Shown: positions 7,478 to 16,173 of the stretch, one piece after another
How the letters are laid out: each line of letters begins with the position of its first letter
How positions within the stretch are numbered: the first letter of the stretch is position 1
NCBI GenBank assembly: GCA_934569045.1
Contig: CAKTJX010000001.1
Span: forward strand, 124,001 to 188,000
Origin: an uncultured Oscillospiraceae bacterium
GTDB taxonomy: Bacteria; Bacillota; Clostridia; Oscillospirales; Oscillospiraceae
Direction of reading: 5' to 3'
DNA length: 64,000 bases
Translations under genes and position numbers: made by a program
Notes under the pieces: generated by a model
What the model saw: the letters and a program-made list of their open reading frames with translations, nothing else
Databases searched by the model: none
Told to the model about the DNA's origin: nothing

Positions 7478-7897
7478 TTATTTTTTCTTCCGAAACACCA
7501 GCAGCTTACTTCCTACATAGTTGACAACAATGACCATCACCTGGGTTACCAGCTTCCAGATGTTGCCATCGCCGCCCAGGGTGTCTACGGCAATAAAGAG
7601 GATGAGCGTTTCCAGGACGCCGGAGGAAATGCGGGTTGCTACAAACTTGCCAAGCTCCGGGAGAACGACCTTCATGGACCAATCGTGGCTCTGGAACACA
7701 AAGGGTTTGTTGGTCACAAAAGCGAAAACCACGGCCACAACCCAGGAGATGCTGTTGCTCAAGGCGGCAGACAGCCCCAGCCAGTTCAGGCAGGGCAGAT
7801 ATACAAGATAATTTACCACCGTGGTCAGAACGCCAAAGACCAGATAGGTTACAATATCCCAGTGTGCTTTCACAAGTGCCCGAATTTTATCGACCAT
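7478..7897 (-). CDS. GtrA-family membrane protein
   Basis: 139 aa with four predicted membrane segments (about 15-35, 42-62, 80-100 and 108-130), ending in a basic FRKKK tail. The opening VTYLVFGVLTTVVNYLVY and the FAFVTNKPFVF segment are characteristic of GtrA/DPMS-like proteins, small flippase-like partners of glycosyltransferases that modify cell-surface polysaccharides. No glycosyltransferase is adjacent, so the pathway is unknown. A TATAAT at 7930-7935 with TTGCGT 16 nt upstream probably drives it. Confidence 0.85.
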   Translation of the reverse strand: MVDKIRALVKAHWDIVTYLVFGVLTTVVNYLVYLPCLNWLGLSAALSNSISWVVAVVFAFVTNKPFVFQSHDWSMKVVLPELGKFVATRISSGVLETLILFIAVDTLGGDGNIWKLVTQVMVIVVNYVGSKLLVFRKKK

Positions 7898-8058
7898 ATT
7901 CTATCTCCCTAATCCATAATACTGCACTCATTATAGCACGGTTCCCACGAAACGCAATCGGGAACGGATGATATTTGACATATTGTACAAAAGTCAGCAT
8001 AGAAATTGGTATCATTTACCCAGATGCGCAGAAAATAGTATAGTGAGGCAAAAGCATA

Positions 8059-8087
8059 TTGACATGCAGCCTTTTATTCGCTATTAT
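8059..8087 (+). promoter_or_regulatory. Promoter of the D-lactate dehydrogenase gene
   Basis: TTGACA (8059-8064), 17-nt spacer, TATTAT (8082-8087), about 35 nt upstream of the start codon. I saw no clear Rex operator. Confidence 0.8.
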
Positions 8088-8122
8088 TGTATCGATAAAT
8101 TCAGACCGATGGAGGTACATTT

Positions 8123-9115
8123 ATGAAAGTTGCATTCTTTGACACCAAGCCCTATGACGTACCCGGATTTGACCACTACGCCGCTGCCTCCCATTTGGAG
8201 ATCAAATATTTTGAAACCCGCCTGAATGAGGACACCGTCTCCCTGGCCTACGGCTACGATGCGGTCTGCGTCTTCGTCAACGACACCGTCTCTGCCCCCG
8301 TGGTAGAGAAGCTCTATGAAATGGGCGTCAAGGTCATTGCCCTGCGGTGCGCCGGTTTCAACAATGTGGATATCAGGGCCTGCCAGGGAAAGCTCCCTGT
8401 ATACCGGGTACCTGCCTACTCCCCCTATGCCGTAGCGGAGCACGCCATGGCCCTGCTGCTGACCATCAACCGCCGGACCCACAAGGCCTATATCCGTACA
8501 CGGGATTTCAATTTCAGCCTGCAGGGGCTGGCTGGCTTTGACCTGCATGGCAAAACCGTTGGCATTATCGGCACCGGAAAAATCGGCCGGGTTTTTGCCG
8601 ATATCTGCAAGGGCTTCGGGATGCGGATTCTTGCCTATGACAAATTTCCCGCAAAGGACAGCGGCCTGGAATATGTAGCGCTGCCGGAGCTCTTCCAGCA
8701 GTCCGACATTATCTCCCTGCACTGCCCCCTGACGGAGGAAACCAAACATATCATTGACGCATCCTCCATTGCCCAGATGAAGAAGGGCGTGACCATCGTC
8801 AACACTTCCCGTGGCGCGCTGGTCAACACCGAAGACCTGATCAACGGCATCAAGGATAAGAAGGTCGGCGCGGCCTGCCTGGACGTCTACGAGGAGGAGG
8901 GCGACTTCTTCTATGAGGACTTCTCCGGTCACATCGTCCAGGACGACAAGCTTGTGCGGCTCATCGCCATGCCCAATGTGATCGTCACATCCCATCAGGC
9001 ATTCCTGACCCAGGAAGCGCTGGACAGCATTGCCTCCACCACGGTAGACAATCTGCACCGTTTCTTTGCCGGGAACCCCAACGAGGGCACCGAAGTCCGC
9101 TACACCGCGCAATAA
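8123..9115 (+). CDS. ldhA: D-lactate dehydrogenase (fermentative LdhA type)
   Basis: 330 aa, D-isomer-specific 2-hydroxyacid dehydrogenase, reducing pyruvate to D-lactate with NADH. The nucleotide-binding loop GTGKIG is at 150-155. The catalytic trio is present: R230 in NTSRGAL, E259 in DVYEEEG and H291 in TSHQAF. Overall length, the LRCAGFNNVD segment and DFFYEDFSGHIVQDD match LdhA rather than glycerate or phosphoglycerate dehydrogenases. AGGAGG-like GGAGG precedes the ATG. It stands alone between a strong promoter and a terminator, consistent with NADH disposal in fermentation. Confidence 0.92.
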   Translation: MKVAFFDTKPYDVPGFDHYAAASHLEIKYFETRLNEDTVSLAYGYDAVCVFVNDTVSAPVVEKLYEMGVKVIALRCAGFNNVDIRACQGKLPVYRVPAYSPYAVAEHAMALLLTINRRTHKAYIRTRDFNFSLQGLAGFDLHGKTVGIIGTGKIGRVFADICKGFGMRILAYDKFPAKDSGLEYVALPELFQQSDIISLHCPLTEETKHIIDASSIAQMKKGVTIVNTSRGALVNTEDLINGIKDKKVGAACLDVYEEEGDFFYEDFSGHIVQDDKLVRLIAMPNVIVTSHQAFLTQEALDSIASTTVDNLHRFFAGNPNEGTEVRYTAQ

Positions 9116-9222
9116 GTCCTTTTTCCCGATTCGACCTTTTTCCCTTGTAAAAAAACAGCCATTCGGCTACTCTAGTCGATGGTAGACCTTTCCCCCGATT
9201 TCTTGCGACAGGCCTGCCAAAA

Positions 9223-9259
9223 GCGCCGCCCCGGCTCTCCCCCGGGACGGCGCCTTTTT
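9223..9259 (+). terminator. Terminator after ldhA
   Basis: GC-rich stem GCGCCG-C-CCCGG / CCGGG-A-CGGCGC followed by CTTTTTATT. It separates ldhA from the convergent SPOCS gene. Confidence 0.85.
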
Positions 9260-9269
9260 ATTCAGAGCA

Positions 9270-10769
9270 TCAAAGCACAGGGATCAGGAGCATTCTCCCC
9301 TTCTCCGGCTCCCCTTCCAGGCCATTGGCCTGCCGGATGGCCTCCATGGTGGACCCGGTGCGTTTCGCCAGCTCCCAGAGTCCCCCCTCACCTGCACGGC
9401 GCAGGATCAGGGATGGCCGCGCCGGGTCCTTCTGGACCGTCTCCCCCAGTTCCATCGCGGAGATAACCGGAATGCCGTCTTCCGCAAAGCAGGTCAGACG
9501 AAACCGAGTATCGATGCAGAGCTTTCCCGCGCCTGGGTTCAGCTGGGGTTCGCCCGGCACAAAGGCCGTCATAGCCATGCGCAGGGGTTCCTCCGTTTTC
9601 CAGTCTCTATGCCCGCTCCAGCGCAGCTGGGTCCCCGTCAGGCCCTTATCATCGTAAGACAGCAACTGAGCCGTCCCCTGGGCGTCCAGGCAGTATCCGT
9701 CCGTCTGGCGGTCCCAGGTGGGAAAATCCGAAAAAGCACTCAGATCTGCTTCACTGTGAACCTGCTCCGGCAGGGCCGCCTCTCCGCTCATGGTCTCCCA
9801 GCGGCGCTCCCGGATTGGGGACAGTGCCAGCTCCTCCCGGGTAATCTTCAGCTCCCGCTGGGTGCTGTAGCCATCCTCCACCGTGCTGACCGTTGTAACA
9901 TCGCTGACGGCATACTGGGCCGTGAAGGCGGCCTTCAGATGCAGAACGCCTTCCGCGTCCTTTTCCACCTCCAGATTGGTGACGCACAACTGAAGCTCCG
10001 CTTCCCCATCGGAGCCATAGCTTCGCTCCAGCTCGGCCAGCTGGGAAAAAGGGAAGGTAAAATTCCGCCCCTCTGCCCTGCCCTCCGGCCCCTGCAGCAG
10101 CACATGGAGGGGCACAGCGCCCCGGAAGGCGATTTTGTCCCCCACCACCTTCTGATCTGTCAGGTTCGCCTGGGCGGTATAATACAGGGGGCTCCAGTCC
10201 GCAAGGTCTTCTCCCGCAGAGGAGAGGGTATCCTCCAGGGCAAAGCTCTTCTCCCCTGCCTCCGTGTACAGCCGCAGGGGCAGCTGCCGGCGGAGCAGAT
10301 GTACATCCTCCGGCAGATTCTCCGGTATTGGAATAGCAGCCTCCTCCGGCGCCAGCGCCAGAAGGCAAAGACTCAGGCCTGCCCGAATCAGAATTTTCCG
10401 TGGGGAAACGGACCGGGCATCCAGAAATCGAATGGTGGTTTGCACCAGCAGCTTCCCCTCCTGGGTCTGCTGCGGCAAATCCCATCTTGTCTGATAGGGC
10501 ACCCAGGCATCCAGCGTCCGCAGCTCTCCCCCTTCCTCCGGGCGGTAGAGCACCCAGAGCATCAGCCCCCCGGTAACGCTGACCGTATCCGAACGCCACT
10601 CCTTGCTTCGCAGGACACTCTGGCCCCAGCAGCCCAGAATGCGCTCTACATCCGGCATCCCGTCCGGCAGCCGAAGCTCCTGGGTCTGCTCCAGGTTCCG
10701 GCACTCCGTGATCACCGGGTTCAGATAGGAAACGGACCTCTTGTTCAATTGCAGCTCCATGGAATTCAC
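9270..10769 (-). CDS. SPOCS (DUF3794) and LysM domain protein
   Basis: 499 aa. The N-terminal region begins MELQLNKRSVSYLNPVI followed by ELRLPDGMPDVERILGC, the typical start of DUF3794/SPOCS proteins. Two or three SPOCS-like blocks fill residues 20-440, and a C-terminal LysM domain (WELAKRTGSTMEAIRQANGL) covers about 450-499. Related proteins (SafA/SipL group) sit in the spore coat or cortex interface; a spore-envelope role is inferred. No signal peptide, as expected for a mother-cell coat protein. A CATAGAAT at 10831-10838 resembles a SigE -10 element but the -35 is poor. Confidence 0.85.
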   Translation of the reverse strand: MNSMELQLNKRSVSYLNPVITECRNLEQTQELRLPDGMPDVERILGCWGQSVLRSKEWRSDTVSVTGGLMLWVLYRPEEGGELRTLDAWVPYQTRWDLPQQTQEGKLLVQTTIRFLDARSVSPRKILIRAGLSLCLLALAPEEAAIPIPENLPEDVHLLRRQLPLRLYTEAGEKSFALEDTLSSAGEDLADWSPLYYTAQANLTDQKVVGDKIAFRGAVPLHVLLQGPEGRAEGRNFTFPFSQLAELERSYGSDGEAELQLCVTNLEVEKDAEGVLHLKAAFTAQYAVSDVTTVSTVEDGYSTQRELKITREELALSPIRERRWETMSGEAALPEQVHSEADLSAFSDFPTWDRQTDGYCLDAQGTAQLLSYDDKGLTGTQLRWSGHRDWKTEEPLRMAMTAFVPGEPQLNPGAGKLCIDTRFRLTCFAEDGIPVISAMELGETVQKDPARPSLILRRAGEGGLWELAKRTGSTMEAIRQANGLEGEPEKGRMLLIPVL

Positions 10770-10860
10770 TCCTCCGTTTTTTCGCAGAATTCAGATCGCC
10801 CCGCCGGGCCCCTTTCCGCCGCCTGTCCAAATTCTATGATGACGGACACAAAAAATGCCT

Positions 10861-11010
10861 CTACCGCTGCCGGAGAATACAGCAACCCAGGAGCACAAGA
10901 ACAATCCCTACCAGGACACACAGAAATACCGAATCAATCCACTGGCCCAGCAGCATGCCCAGACCCAGGCAGATCAGGCAGCCCCCACGCATCCGATTTC
11001 TTCGACACAC
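10861..11010 (-). CDS. Small membrane protein next to the SPOCS gene, 49 aa
   Basis: The GTG at 11010 has AGGGGGG 8 nt upstream; an internal ATG at 10992 would give 43 aa. The protein has a Cys/Arg-rich N-terminus (VCRRNRMRGGC), two hydrophobic helices (about 11-24 and 27-44) and a basic end RQR. I recognise a general resemblance to small Cys/Arg-plus-two-helix proteins of spore-forming Clostridia but not a named family. The ribosome binding site lies inside the 3' arm of the liv terminator. It precedes the SPOCS gene in the same direction. Confidence 0.6.
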   Translation of the reverse strand: MCRRNRMRGGCLICLGLGMLLGQWIDSVFLCVLVGIVLVLLGCCILRQR

Positions 11011-11015
11011 GCAAA

Positions 11016-11050
11016 ACACCCCCCTGCACAAAAACTATGCAGAGGGGTGT
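11016..11050 (-). terminator. Terminator of the liv operon
   Basis: 13-bp stem ACACCCCCCTGCA/TGCAGAGGGGTGT with one mismatch, followed on the minus strand by TTTTG. Its 3' arm contains the AGGGGGG ribosome binding site of the 49-aa gene. Confidence 0.75.
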
Positions 11051-11071
11051 TCTTTGATACAGGAAATGGGG

Positions 11072-11770
11072 TCAGCCACCCAGATAGGCCTTGCGAACCT
11101 CGTCAGACGTTGCCAGTTCCGCACCGGTGCCGCTGAGGGTAATGGAGCCAGTCTCCAGGACGTAGGCCCGGTCGGCAATCTGCAGCGCCTTTCTGGCGTT
11201 CTGCTCCACCAGCAGAATGGTGGTGCCTGACTTGTGAAGCTCTTTGATAATGCCGAAAACCTGATCCACGATGATGGGAGCCAGGCCCATGGAGGGCTCG
11301 TCCAGCATCATCAGCTTGGGATGGGACATCAGGGCCCGGGACATAGCCAGCATCTGCTGCTCGCCACCGGAAAGAGTCCCCGCAATCTGCTTGCGGCGCT
11401 CCTTCAGCCGGGGAAAGTAATTAAAGACCATTTCCAGGTCCTCCTGGGACACGGACTTATTGATATAAGCGCCCATTTCCAGATTTTCCTGAACGGTCAT
11501 TTCCAGGAAGATGCGCCGTCCTTCCGGCACATGGGCCAGACCCGTGCGCAGGAGCTTGTAGGCCTCCGTATGGGTGATATTCTGATCACAGAAGGTAATG
11601 GAGCCGCTGCGGGGGTGCATCAAGCCGGAAACCGTCTTCAGGATGGTGCTCTTGCCTGCGCCGTTGGCACCAATCAGGGCAACAATTTCCCCCTCGCCAA
11701 CCTCAAAGGAAACGTTCTTCACCGCATGGATGGCACCGTAATAGACATCAATATTTTCAATCTTCAGCAT
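11072..11770 (-). CDS. livF: Branched-chain amino-acid ABC transporter ATPase LivF
   Basis: 232 aa from the ATG at 11770 (AAGGAGG upstream, spacing 12), overlapping livG by 14 nt; further upstream in-frame starts are not preceded by a proper site. Walker A is GANGAGKST near residue 37, the ABC signature is LSGGEQQ and Walker B is LMMLDEPS. The sequence starting LKIENIDVYYGAIHAVKNVS is characteristic of LivF. It pairs with LivG to power import through LivH/LivM. Confidence 0.95.
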   Translation of the reverse strand: MLKIENIDVYYGAIHAVKNVSFEVGEGEIVALIGANGAGKSTILKTVSGLMHPRSGSITFCDQNITHTEAYKLLRTGLAHVPEGRRIFLEMTVQENLEMGAYINKSVSQEDLEMVFNYFPRLKERRKQIAGTLSGGEQQMLAMSRALMSHPKLMMLDEPSMGLAPIIVDQVFGIIKELHKSGTTILLVEQNARKALQIADRAYVLETGSITLSGTGAELATSDEVRKAYLGG

Positions 11771-12614
11771 GGTCCGCACCATCCTCCTTGCCAAGGTAAG
11801 CTTCAATAACCGCAGGGTCATTCCGAATTTCCTCCGGGGTGCCCTTTGCGATAATCCGTCCGTAGTTTACGACGGCAATTGCCTCGCAGACATTCATAAC
11901 CAGGTTCATATCGTGCTCGATCAGGAAAATCGCCACATGGAAAGTATCCCGAATCCGGCGGATCTGATGCATCAGCTCTGTGGTCTCACTGGGGTTCATG
12001 CCGGCGGCAGGCTCATCCAGCAGGATGACGGAGGGATTGGTTGCAAGCGCCCGGACGATCTCCAACCGGCGCTGCACGCCGTACGGGAGGCTCCCGGCCT
12101 TTGTATCGGCATATTCCGTCAGGCCCATGAAATCCAGCAGCTCCATAGCCTTCTCGTTGGCTTTCTTCTCTGCCTTGTAATACCCGGACAGATGGAGGAC
12201 GCTGGATAAGAAGGAGCACTTGATCTCATTGTGCAAACCCACCTTTACGTTGTCCAGCACGGACATATCCGTAAACAGGCGGATATTCTGGAAGGTTCTG
12301 GCAATGCCCAGCTTATTGACCTTGTGGACGGGCATTCCCTTGATATCAAAGCCATTGACCAGGACGCTGCCGCGGGTTGGCTGATACACGCCGGTGAGCA
12401 GGTTGAAAATGGTGGTCTTACCGGCGCCGTTGGGGCCGATCAGGCCGGAAATCTCGGTGGGGCCGATGGTGATATTGAAGTTATCCACAGCGGTCAGGCC
12501 GCCGAAATCGATGCCCAGATTCCGGACATCCAGAACGGGCTGCTTGCCCTGATCCTGCTCCCGGACGAAGGTAACGGTGGGCACCTTCAGAATTTTCTTG
12601 GAATACTCATTCAT
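11757..12614 (-). CDS. livG: Branched-chain amino-acid ABC transporter ATPase LivG
   Basis: 285 aa from the ATG at 12614 with AAAGGAGG 9 nt upstream, overlapping livM by 8 nt. Walker A is GPNGAGKTT; the signature is the LivG variant LPYGVQRRLEI, and Walker B is VILLDEPAAGMNP. The N-terminus has about 25 extra residues before the domain (KVPTVTFVREQDQGKQP), longer than in E. coli LivG. Second ATPase of the importer. Confidence 0.95.
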   Translation of the reverse strand: MNEYSKKILKVPTVTFVREQDQGKQPVLDVRNLGIDFGGLTAVDNFNITIGPTEISGLIGPNGAGKTTIFNLLTGVYQPTRGSVLVNGFDIKGMPVHKVNKLGIARTFQNIRLFTDMSVLDNVKVGLHNEIKCSFLSSVLHLSGYYKAEKKANEKAMELLDFMGLTEYADTKAGSLPYGVQRRLEIVRALATNPSVILLDEPAAGMNPSETTELMHQIRRIRDTFHVAIFLIEHDMNLVMNVCEAIAVVNYGRIIAKGTPEEIRNDPAVIEAYLGKEDGADHAED

Positions 12615-13677
12615 TGGAAGCCGCCTCCTTTCCATTCTTGCGCAGCGCGGTCTTTACCTTATCCGTTGCCACGGAGACAAACTCCTTGGCCTTGGGGGAC
12701 CAGGTAAACAGCATGACAAGAATCAGGACGATGGCATAGATGATCATACGGTAATCCTGCAGACCACGCATAGCCTCCGGCAGGATGTACAGAACCGTGG
12801 CGGAAATGATAGAGCCCAGAATATTGCCCATGCCGCCCAGAACCACAAACACCAGGATATTGATGGAGGTATTGAAGTTGAACTTGGAGGCGGTGATGGA
12901 GCCATAGTTCATGGCATACAGTGCACCCGCCATACCGGCCAGGAACGCGGAGACCACAAAGGCCTTCATTCGGAATGCCGTGACATTGATGCCCACGGAC
13001 TCCGCGGCAATCCGGTTATCCCGGACAGCCTTAATGGCACGGCCTTCCTTGGAGTTGATCAGGTTCTGCACCACAAACAGAGTGAAGAGGATCAGCACAA
13101 AGCCAACCGCGAAGGTAGAAAGCTTGGTAATGCCGGTAGCACCCCGGGGGCCGGAAATGATCATCTTTCCGCCCTCCGCCAGCGTCAGGCCGTCAGAGCC
13201 CAGGGTCGCGTGGAGGCCATTTCCGTCCACACCCAGGTAGAGGTTGCCGAAGACGTTCTTCATAATCTCGCCAAAGGCCAGCGTCACGATGGCCAGATAG
13301 TCACCCCGCAGCCGCAGCACCGGGATGCCGATGACGAAGCCGATGGCCGCTGCCATCACGCCGCCAATGATCATGGCCAGCACCAGCCGGACAATTCCAT
13401 TGGGGACGGCCTCCGCCAAAACGGAGGTTACAATGATGCCAGTAAACGCACCGATGCCCATAAATCCTGCATGGCCCAGGCTCAGCTCGCCGCAGATACC
13501 AACCAACAGGTTCAAAGAAACTGCCAGAACAATGTAGGCGCAGGCAGGAACCAAGAAGCCCTTGGTAGTGCTGTTCAGCTTGCCCTGGGTGGACAAAATC
13601 TGAAGAATGACAAAGGCAACGGTGACGAGAATGTATGTAGACGCGTCTTTGATCTTGTTTCGATTCAGCTTTTTCAT
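12607..13677 (-). CDS. livM: Branched-chain amino-acid ABC transporter permease LivM
   Basis: 356 aa, about nine to ten membrane helices. The EAA-like cytoplasmic loop reads GRAIKAVRDNRIAAESVGINV, as in LivM. Preceded by GAGGTGA; the ATG at 13677 is preferred over the overlapping GTG at 13686. LivM and LivH form the transmembrane channel. Confidence 0.94.
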   Translation of the reverse strand: MKKLNRNKIKDASTYILVTVAFVILQILSTQGKLNSTTKGFLVPACAYIVLAVSLNLLVGICGELSLGHAGFMGIGAFTGIIVTSVLAEAVPNGIVRLVLAMIIGGVMAAAIGFVIGIPVLRLRGDYLAIVTLAFGEIMKNVFGNLYLGVDGNGLHATLGSDGLTLAEGGKMIISGPRGATGITKLSTFAVGFVLILFTLFVVQNLINSKEGRAIKAVRDNRIAAESVGINVTAFRMKAFVVSAFLAGMAGALYAMNYGSITASKFNFNTSINILVFVVLGGMGNILGSIISATVLYILPEAMRGLQDYRMIIYAIVLILVMLFTWSPKAKEFVSVATDKVKTALRKNGKEAASNE

Positions 13678-13687
13678 TGTGCTCACC

Positions 13688-14569
13688 TCAAACCTTCTCC
13701 TGAACCTGCTTGCCCAGCAGACCGGCGGGCTTCACCAGCAGAATCACAATCAGCACCGCGAAAACGATGGCATCGCTGAACTGGGGGCTCAGGTAGGCCT
13801 TGCTGAATGTCTCGATGATGCCCAGCAGGATGCCGCCCAGCATGGCACCGGGAATGGAACCGATGCCGCCAAAGACAGCCGCCGTGAATGCGCGGATACC
13901 GGGCATAGAGCCGGTAGTGGGCTGCAGGGTGGGCACCGTGGAGCACAGCAGAACACCGGCAATAGCCGCCAGAGCGGAGCCGATAGCAAAGGTGGTGGAA
14001 ATGGTCTTATTCACATTGATGCCCATGAGCTCCGCGGCTTCTCGGTCCTCCGAAACCGCGCGCATGGCCTTGCCGGTACGGGTACTGCCCGTAAACCAGG
14101 TCAGGCCAACCATAATGATGATGGAGGCGATAATGGTGACGATCACTTCGCCGGTAATAACCAGCTGGCCGTCCAGCAGGCGGGTGGGCTGGAAGGTAAC
14201 AATGCTCGTATAGTTCTTGGGGCTGGAGGACCAGATCAACTGCGCGGCGTTCTGCAAGAAGTAGCTGACGCCGATTGCCGTAATCAGCACCGCCAGGCTG
14301 GGGGTGCCGCGCAGGGGCTTGTAGGCCAGGGCCTCGATCAGCATACCCAGAACGGTGCACACCACCATGGCCGCCAGAATGGAGGCCACCACAGGCAGCC
14401 CCAGATAATTGGTTACGCAGAAGGAAATGTAAGCACCCACCATGATAATATCACCGTGGGCGAAGTTCAGCATTTTCGCAATGCCGTAGACCATGGTATA
14501 GCCCAGCGCGATAATTGCGTACACGGAGCCGATGCTGATACCATTGATCAGATACTGAATGATTTTCAT
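13688..14569 (-). CDS. livH: Branched-chain amino-acid ABC transporter permease LivH
   Basis: 293 aa from the ATG at 14569, with GAGAGGGG upstream. About eight membrane helices; the coupling loop reads GKAMRAVSEDREAAELMGIN. The start MKIIQYLINGISIGSVYAI is typical of LivH. Ten bases separate it from livM. A stable stem-loop lies between livK and livH. Confidence 0.94.
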   Translation of the reverse strand: MKIIQYLINGISIGSVYAIIALGYTMVYGIAKMLNFAHGDIIMVGAYISFCVTNYLGLPVVASILAAMVVCTVLGMLIEALAYKPLRGTPSLAVLITAIGVSYFLQNAAQLIWSSSPKNYTSIVTFQPTRLLDGQLVITGEVIVTIIASIIIMVGLTWFTGSTRTGKAMRAVSEDREAAELMGINVNKTISTTFAIGSALAAIAGVLLCSTVPTLQPTTGSMPGIRAFTAAVFGGIGSIPGAMLGGILLGIIETFSKAYLSPQFSDAIVFAVLIVILLVKPAGLLGKQVQEKV

Positions 14570-14647
14570 GGATACCCCTCTCTTTCTCAACAGCCTATGA
14601 CAGCGTCAAGCCCTTGCCGCTCTCATAGACTGCTGATTCCGATTGAA

Positions 14648-14676
14648 GGGATGAAGGGCTGGAAGCCCTCCATCCC
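14648..14676 (-). promoter_or_regulatory. Intercistronic stem-loop between livK and livH
   Basis: 13-bp stem (GGGATGgAGGGCT with AGCCCTtCATCCC on the minus strand, one G-U pair) with a 3-nt loop and no T-run. Such hairpins after binding-protein genes commonly protect the upstream mRNA from 3' exonucleases, so LivK can exceed the permeases. Role inferred. Confidence 0.6.
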
Positions 14677-14698
14677 CATTGATGGATGTAACGATCGA

Positions 14699-15913
14699 TC
14701 AGGCCATGGGAACGTACACGCCGTTCTCGATCACCACAGCGGCAGGCGCCTTGGAGATCATGCCGTTCTCGTCCCAGTGCATGCCGGAACCGGTCAGGCC
14801 GTCCACAGTCATGGTGGCGAACTGAGCCTCCAGGGCATCGCAGATGTCGGAAGCGGACTCCGTGCCGGTGATGCCGGCGGCATTCAGAGCGTCGTAGATG
14901 GCATAGATCACGTCGTAGCCGTCAGCGGCGAACTGGTTGGGCACCAGGCCGTTCATCTTCTCCTTGAACTTGCCGACAAAGGACTGGGTTGCCTCATCGG
15001 AAGCGTTGGCATCGAAGGGGGTCATCAGGGTCAGGCCCTCGGCCAGGGAGGTATCGAAGCCTTCCACAGTCAGAATGCCGTCCATGCCGTCACAGCCGAA
15101 GAACTTGGGGGTGTAACCGATCCGGTTGGCGTAGGTCAGAATCTGAGAAGCCTCGGTATAGTAGATGGGCAGGAACACCAGATCCGCACCGGCCTCCTGG
15201 CACTTGGTCACCTGGGTGGACAGGTCCGCCTTGTTGTCAGCGGTGAAGGAAGTGGTGGCAACGATCTCAGCACCCAGCTCAGTAGCCTTGGCGCTGAAGC
15301 CGTTGTACAGGCCGGTGGAGTAGTCATCGGAGGAGTCGTAGATGATGCCAACCTTGGCACCTTCATACTTGGTGGAAACCAGCTCAGCAGCGGAAGCGCC
15401 CTGGTTGGGGTCGGTGAAGCACATCTGGAAGATGTTTGCGCCGGTGGTAGCCAGCGCCTCAGCGGAGGCGGAGGGAGTCAGGTTGAACATGTTGTCAGCA
15501 ACAGACTCGGGAGCGACAGCCAGAGCGGCACCGGTGGTAACCTGGCCGGCCATGACCTGCATGCCCCAGTCCTTCAGGACATTGTAGGCGGAAACAGCCT
15601 TCTCGCCGTCAGCCTCATCATCCTGGGCGTTGAACTCGATCTGCAGGCCGCCCTTGGCGTTGATCTCCTCAACAGCCACTTCCATACCGGCCTTCACAGC
15701 CAAGCCGTAAGCGGAAGCGCCGCCGGTCAGGGGACCGGACATGCCGATCTTGATGGAGCCGGTGCCCTCAGCGGGGGCGGCAGCGGTCTCACCGGCGGCA
15801 GCCGTGGTCGCGGCAGCGGCGGTGGTAGAGGTGGAACTGGAGCTGTTGCCGCAGCCTGCGAAGCAAGCGGCCACCATAGCCAGTGCCATGGTCAGTGCGA
15901 GAACTTTTTTCAT
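14699..15913 (-). CDS. livK: Branched-chain amino-acid binding lipoprotein LivK
   Basis: 404 aa. Lipoprotein signal peptide with lipobox FAGC, lipidated Cys at 21, then a Ser/Thr/Ala-rich linker to about residue 52. The remainder is a Peripla_BP_6 (Leu/Ile/Val-binding) fold beginning IKIGMSGPLTGGASAYG. It captures substrate outside the membrane for LivHMGF. AAAGGAG precedes the ATG. First structural gene of the operon, directly after the putative attenuator. Specificity among Leu, Ile, Val or other amides cannot be read from sequence. Confidence 0.94.
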   Translation of the reverse strand: MKKVLALTMALAMVAACFAGCGNSSSSTSTTAAAATTAAAGETAAAPAEGTGSIKIGMSGPLTGGASAYGLAVKAGMEVAVEEINAKGGLQIEFNAQDDEADGEKAVSAYNVLKDWGMQVMAGQVTTGAALAVAPESVADNMFNLTPSASAEALATTGANIFQMCFTDPNQGASAAELVSTKYEGAKVGIIYDSSDDYSTGLYNGFSAKATELGAEIVATTSFTADNKADLSTQVTKCQEAGADLVFLPIYYTEASQILTYANRIGYTPKFFGCDGMDGILTVEGFDTSLAEGLTLMTPFDANASDEATQSFVGKFKEKMNGLVPNQFAADGYDVIYAIYDALNAAGITGTESASDICDALEAQFATMTVDGLTGSGMHWDENGMISKAPAAVVIENGVYVPMA

Positions 15914-15942
15914 TTTTCTTTTCTCCTTTACTTACAAACTAT

Positions 15943-15969
15943 AAAAAAGCGGCTGCCTGGGCAGCCGCT
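15943..15969 (-). terminator. Intrinsic terminator in the liv leader (putative attenuator)
   Basis: Perfect inverted repeat AGCGGCTGCC/GGCAGCCGCT (15948-15969) followed on the minus strand by six T residues, lying between the leader ORF stop (15973) and livK. The 5' arm CGGCTGC can alternatively pair with GCAGCCG (15991-15997 on this strand) near the end of the leader ORF, which would block the terminator. Confidence 0.8.
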
Positions 15970-15972
15970 CCT

Positions 15973-16143
15973 TCATACAACAGGATTCCCCGGCTGCTGG
16001 TAACTCTGGCAAATTCGTACCTGGTCCGCGCGCAGTACGACAACCCGCAAACCGGCCAGATCCAGAGCAGGGATAATTCGACCGAAGGCAGCGAAGGTAT
16101 GCCGCCGGGCGGCCTTATGAGAAACGCTTGCCTGATGGAACAT
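15973..16143 (-). CDS. liv leader peptide, 56 aa (putative attenuation peptide)
   Basis: ATG at 16141-16143 with GAGGAGG 8 nt upstream and only about 24 nt after the predicted transcription start; a farther ATG (16173) overlaps the -10 box and cannot be in the transcript. The centre reads RIIPALDLAGLRVVVLR, nine branched-chain residues of 17, upstream of a BCAA importer operon. The stop codon is 3 nt before the terminator stem. No protein family recognised. A ribosome stalled in the I/L/V run would leave the antiterminator segment free; one reaching the end would cover it. Function inferred from layout. Confidence 0.6.
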   Translation of the reverse strand: MFHQASVSHKAARRHTFAAFGRIIPALDLAGLRVVVLRADQVRICQSYQQPGNPVV

Positions 16144-16173
16144 ATCCGTTACCTCCTCGTTGAATGTGCCCAT

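Noticed and set aside
13607..16003. Long plus-strand open frame (798 codons) across the liv region
   Set aside because: Antisense to livM, livH and livK, low-complexity Gly/His/Gln-rich, no ribosome binding site; typical of GC-rich antisense frames.
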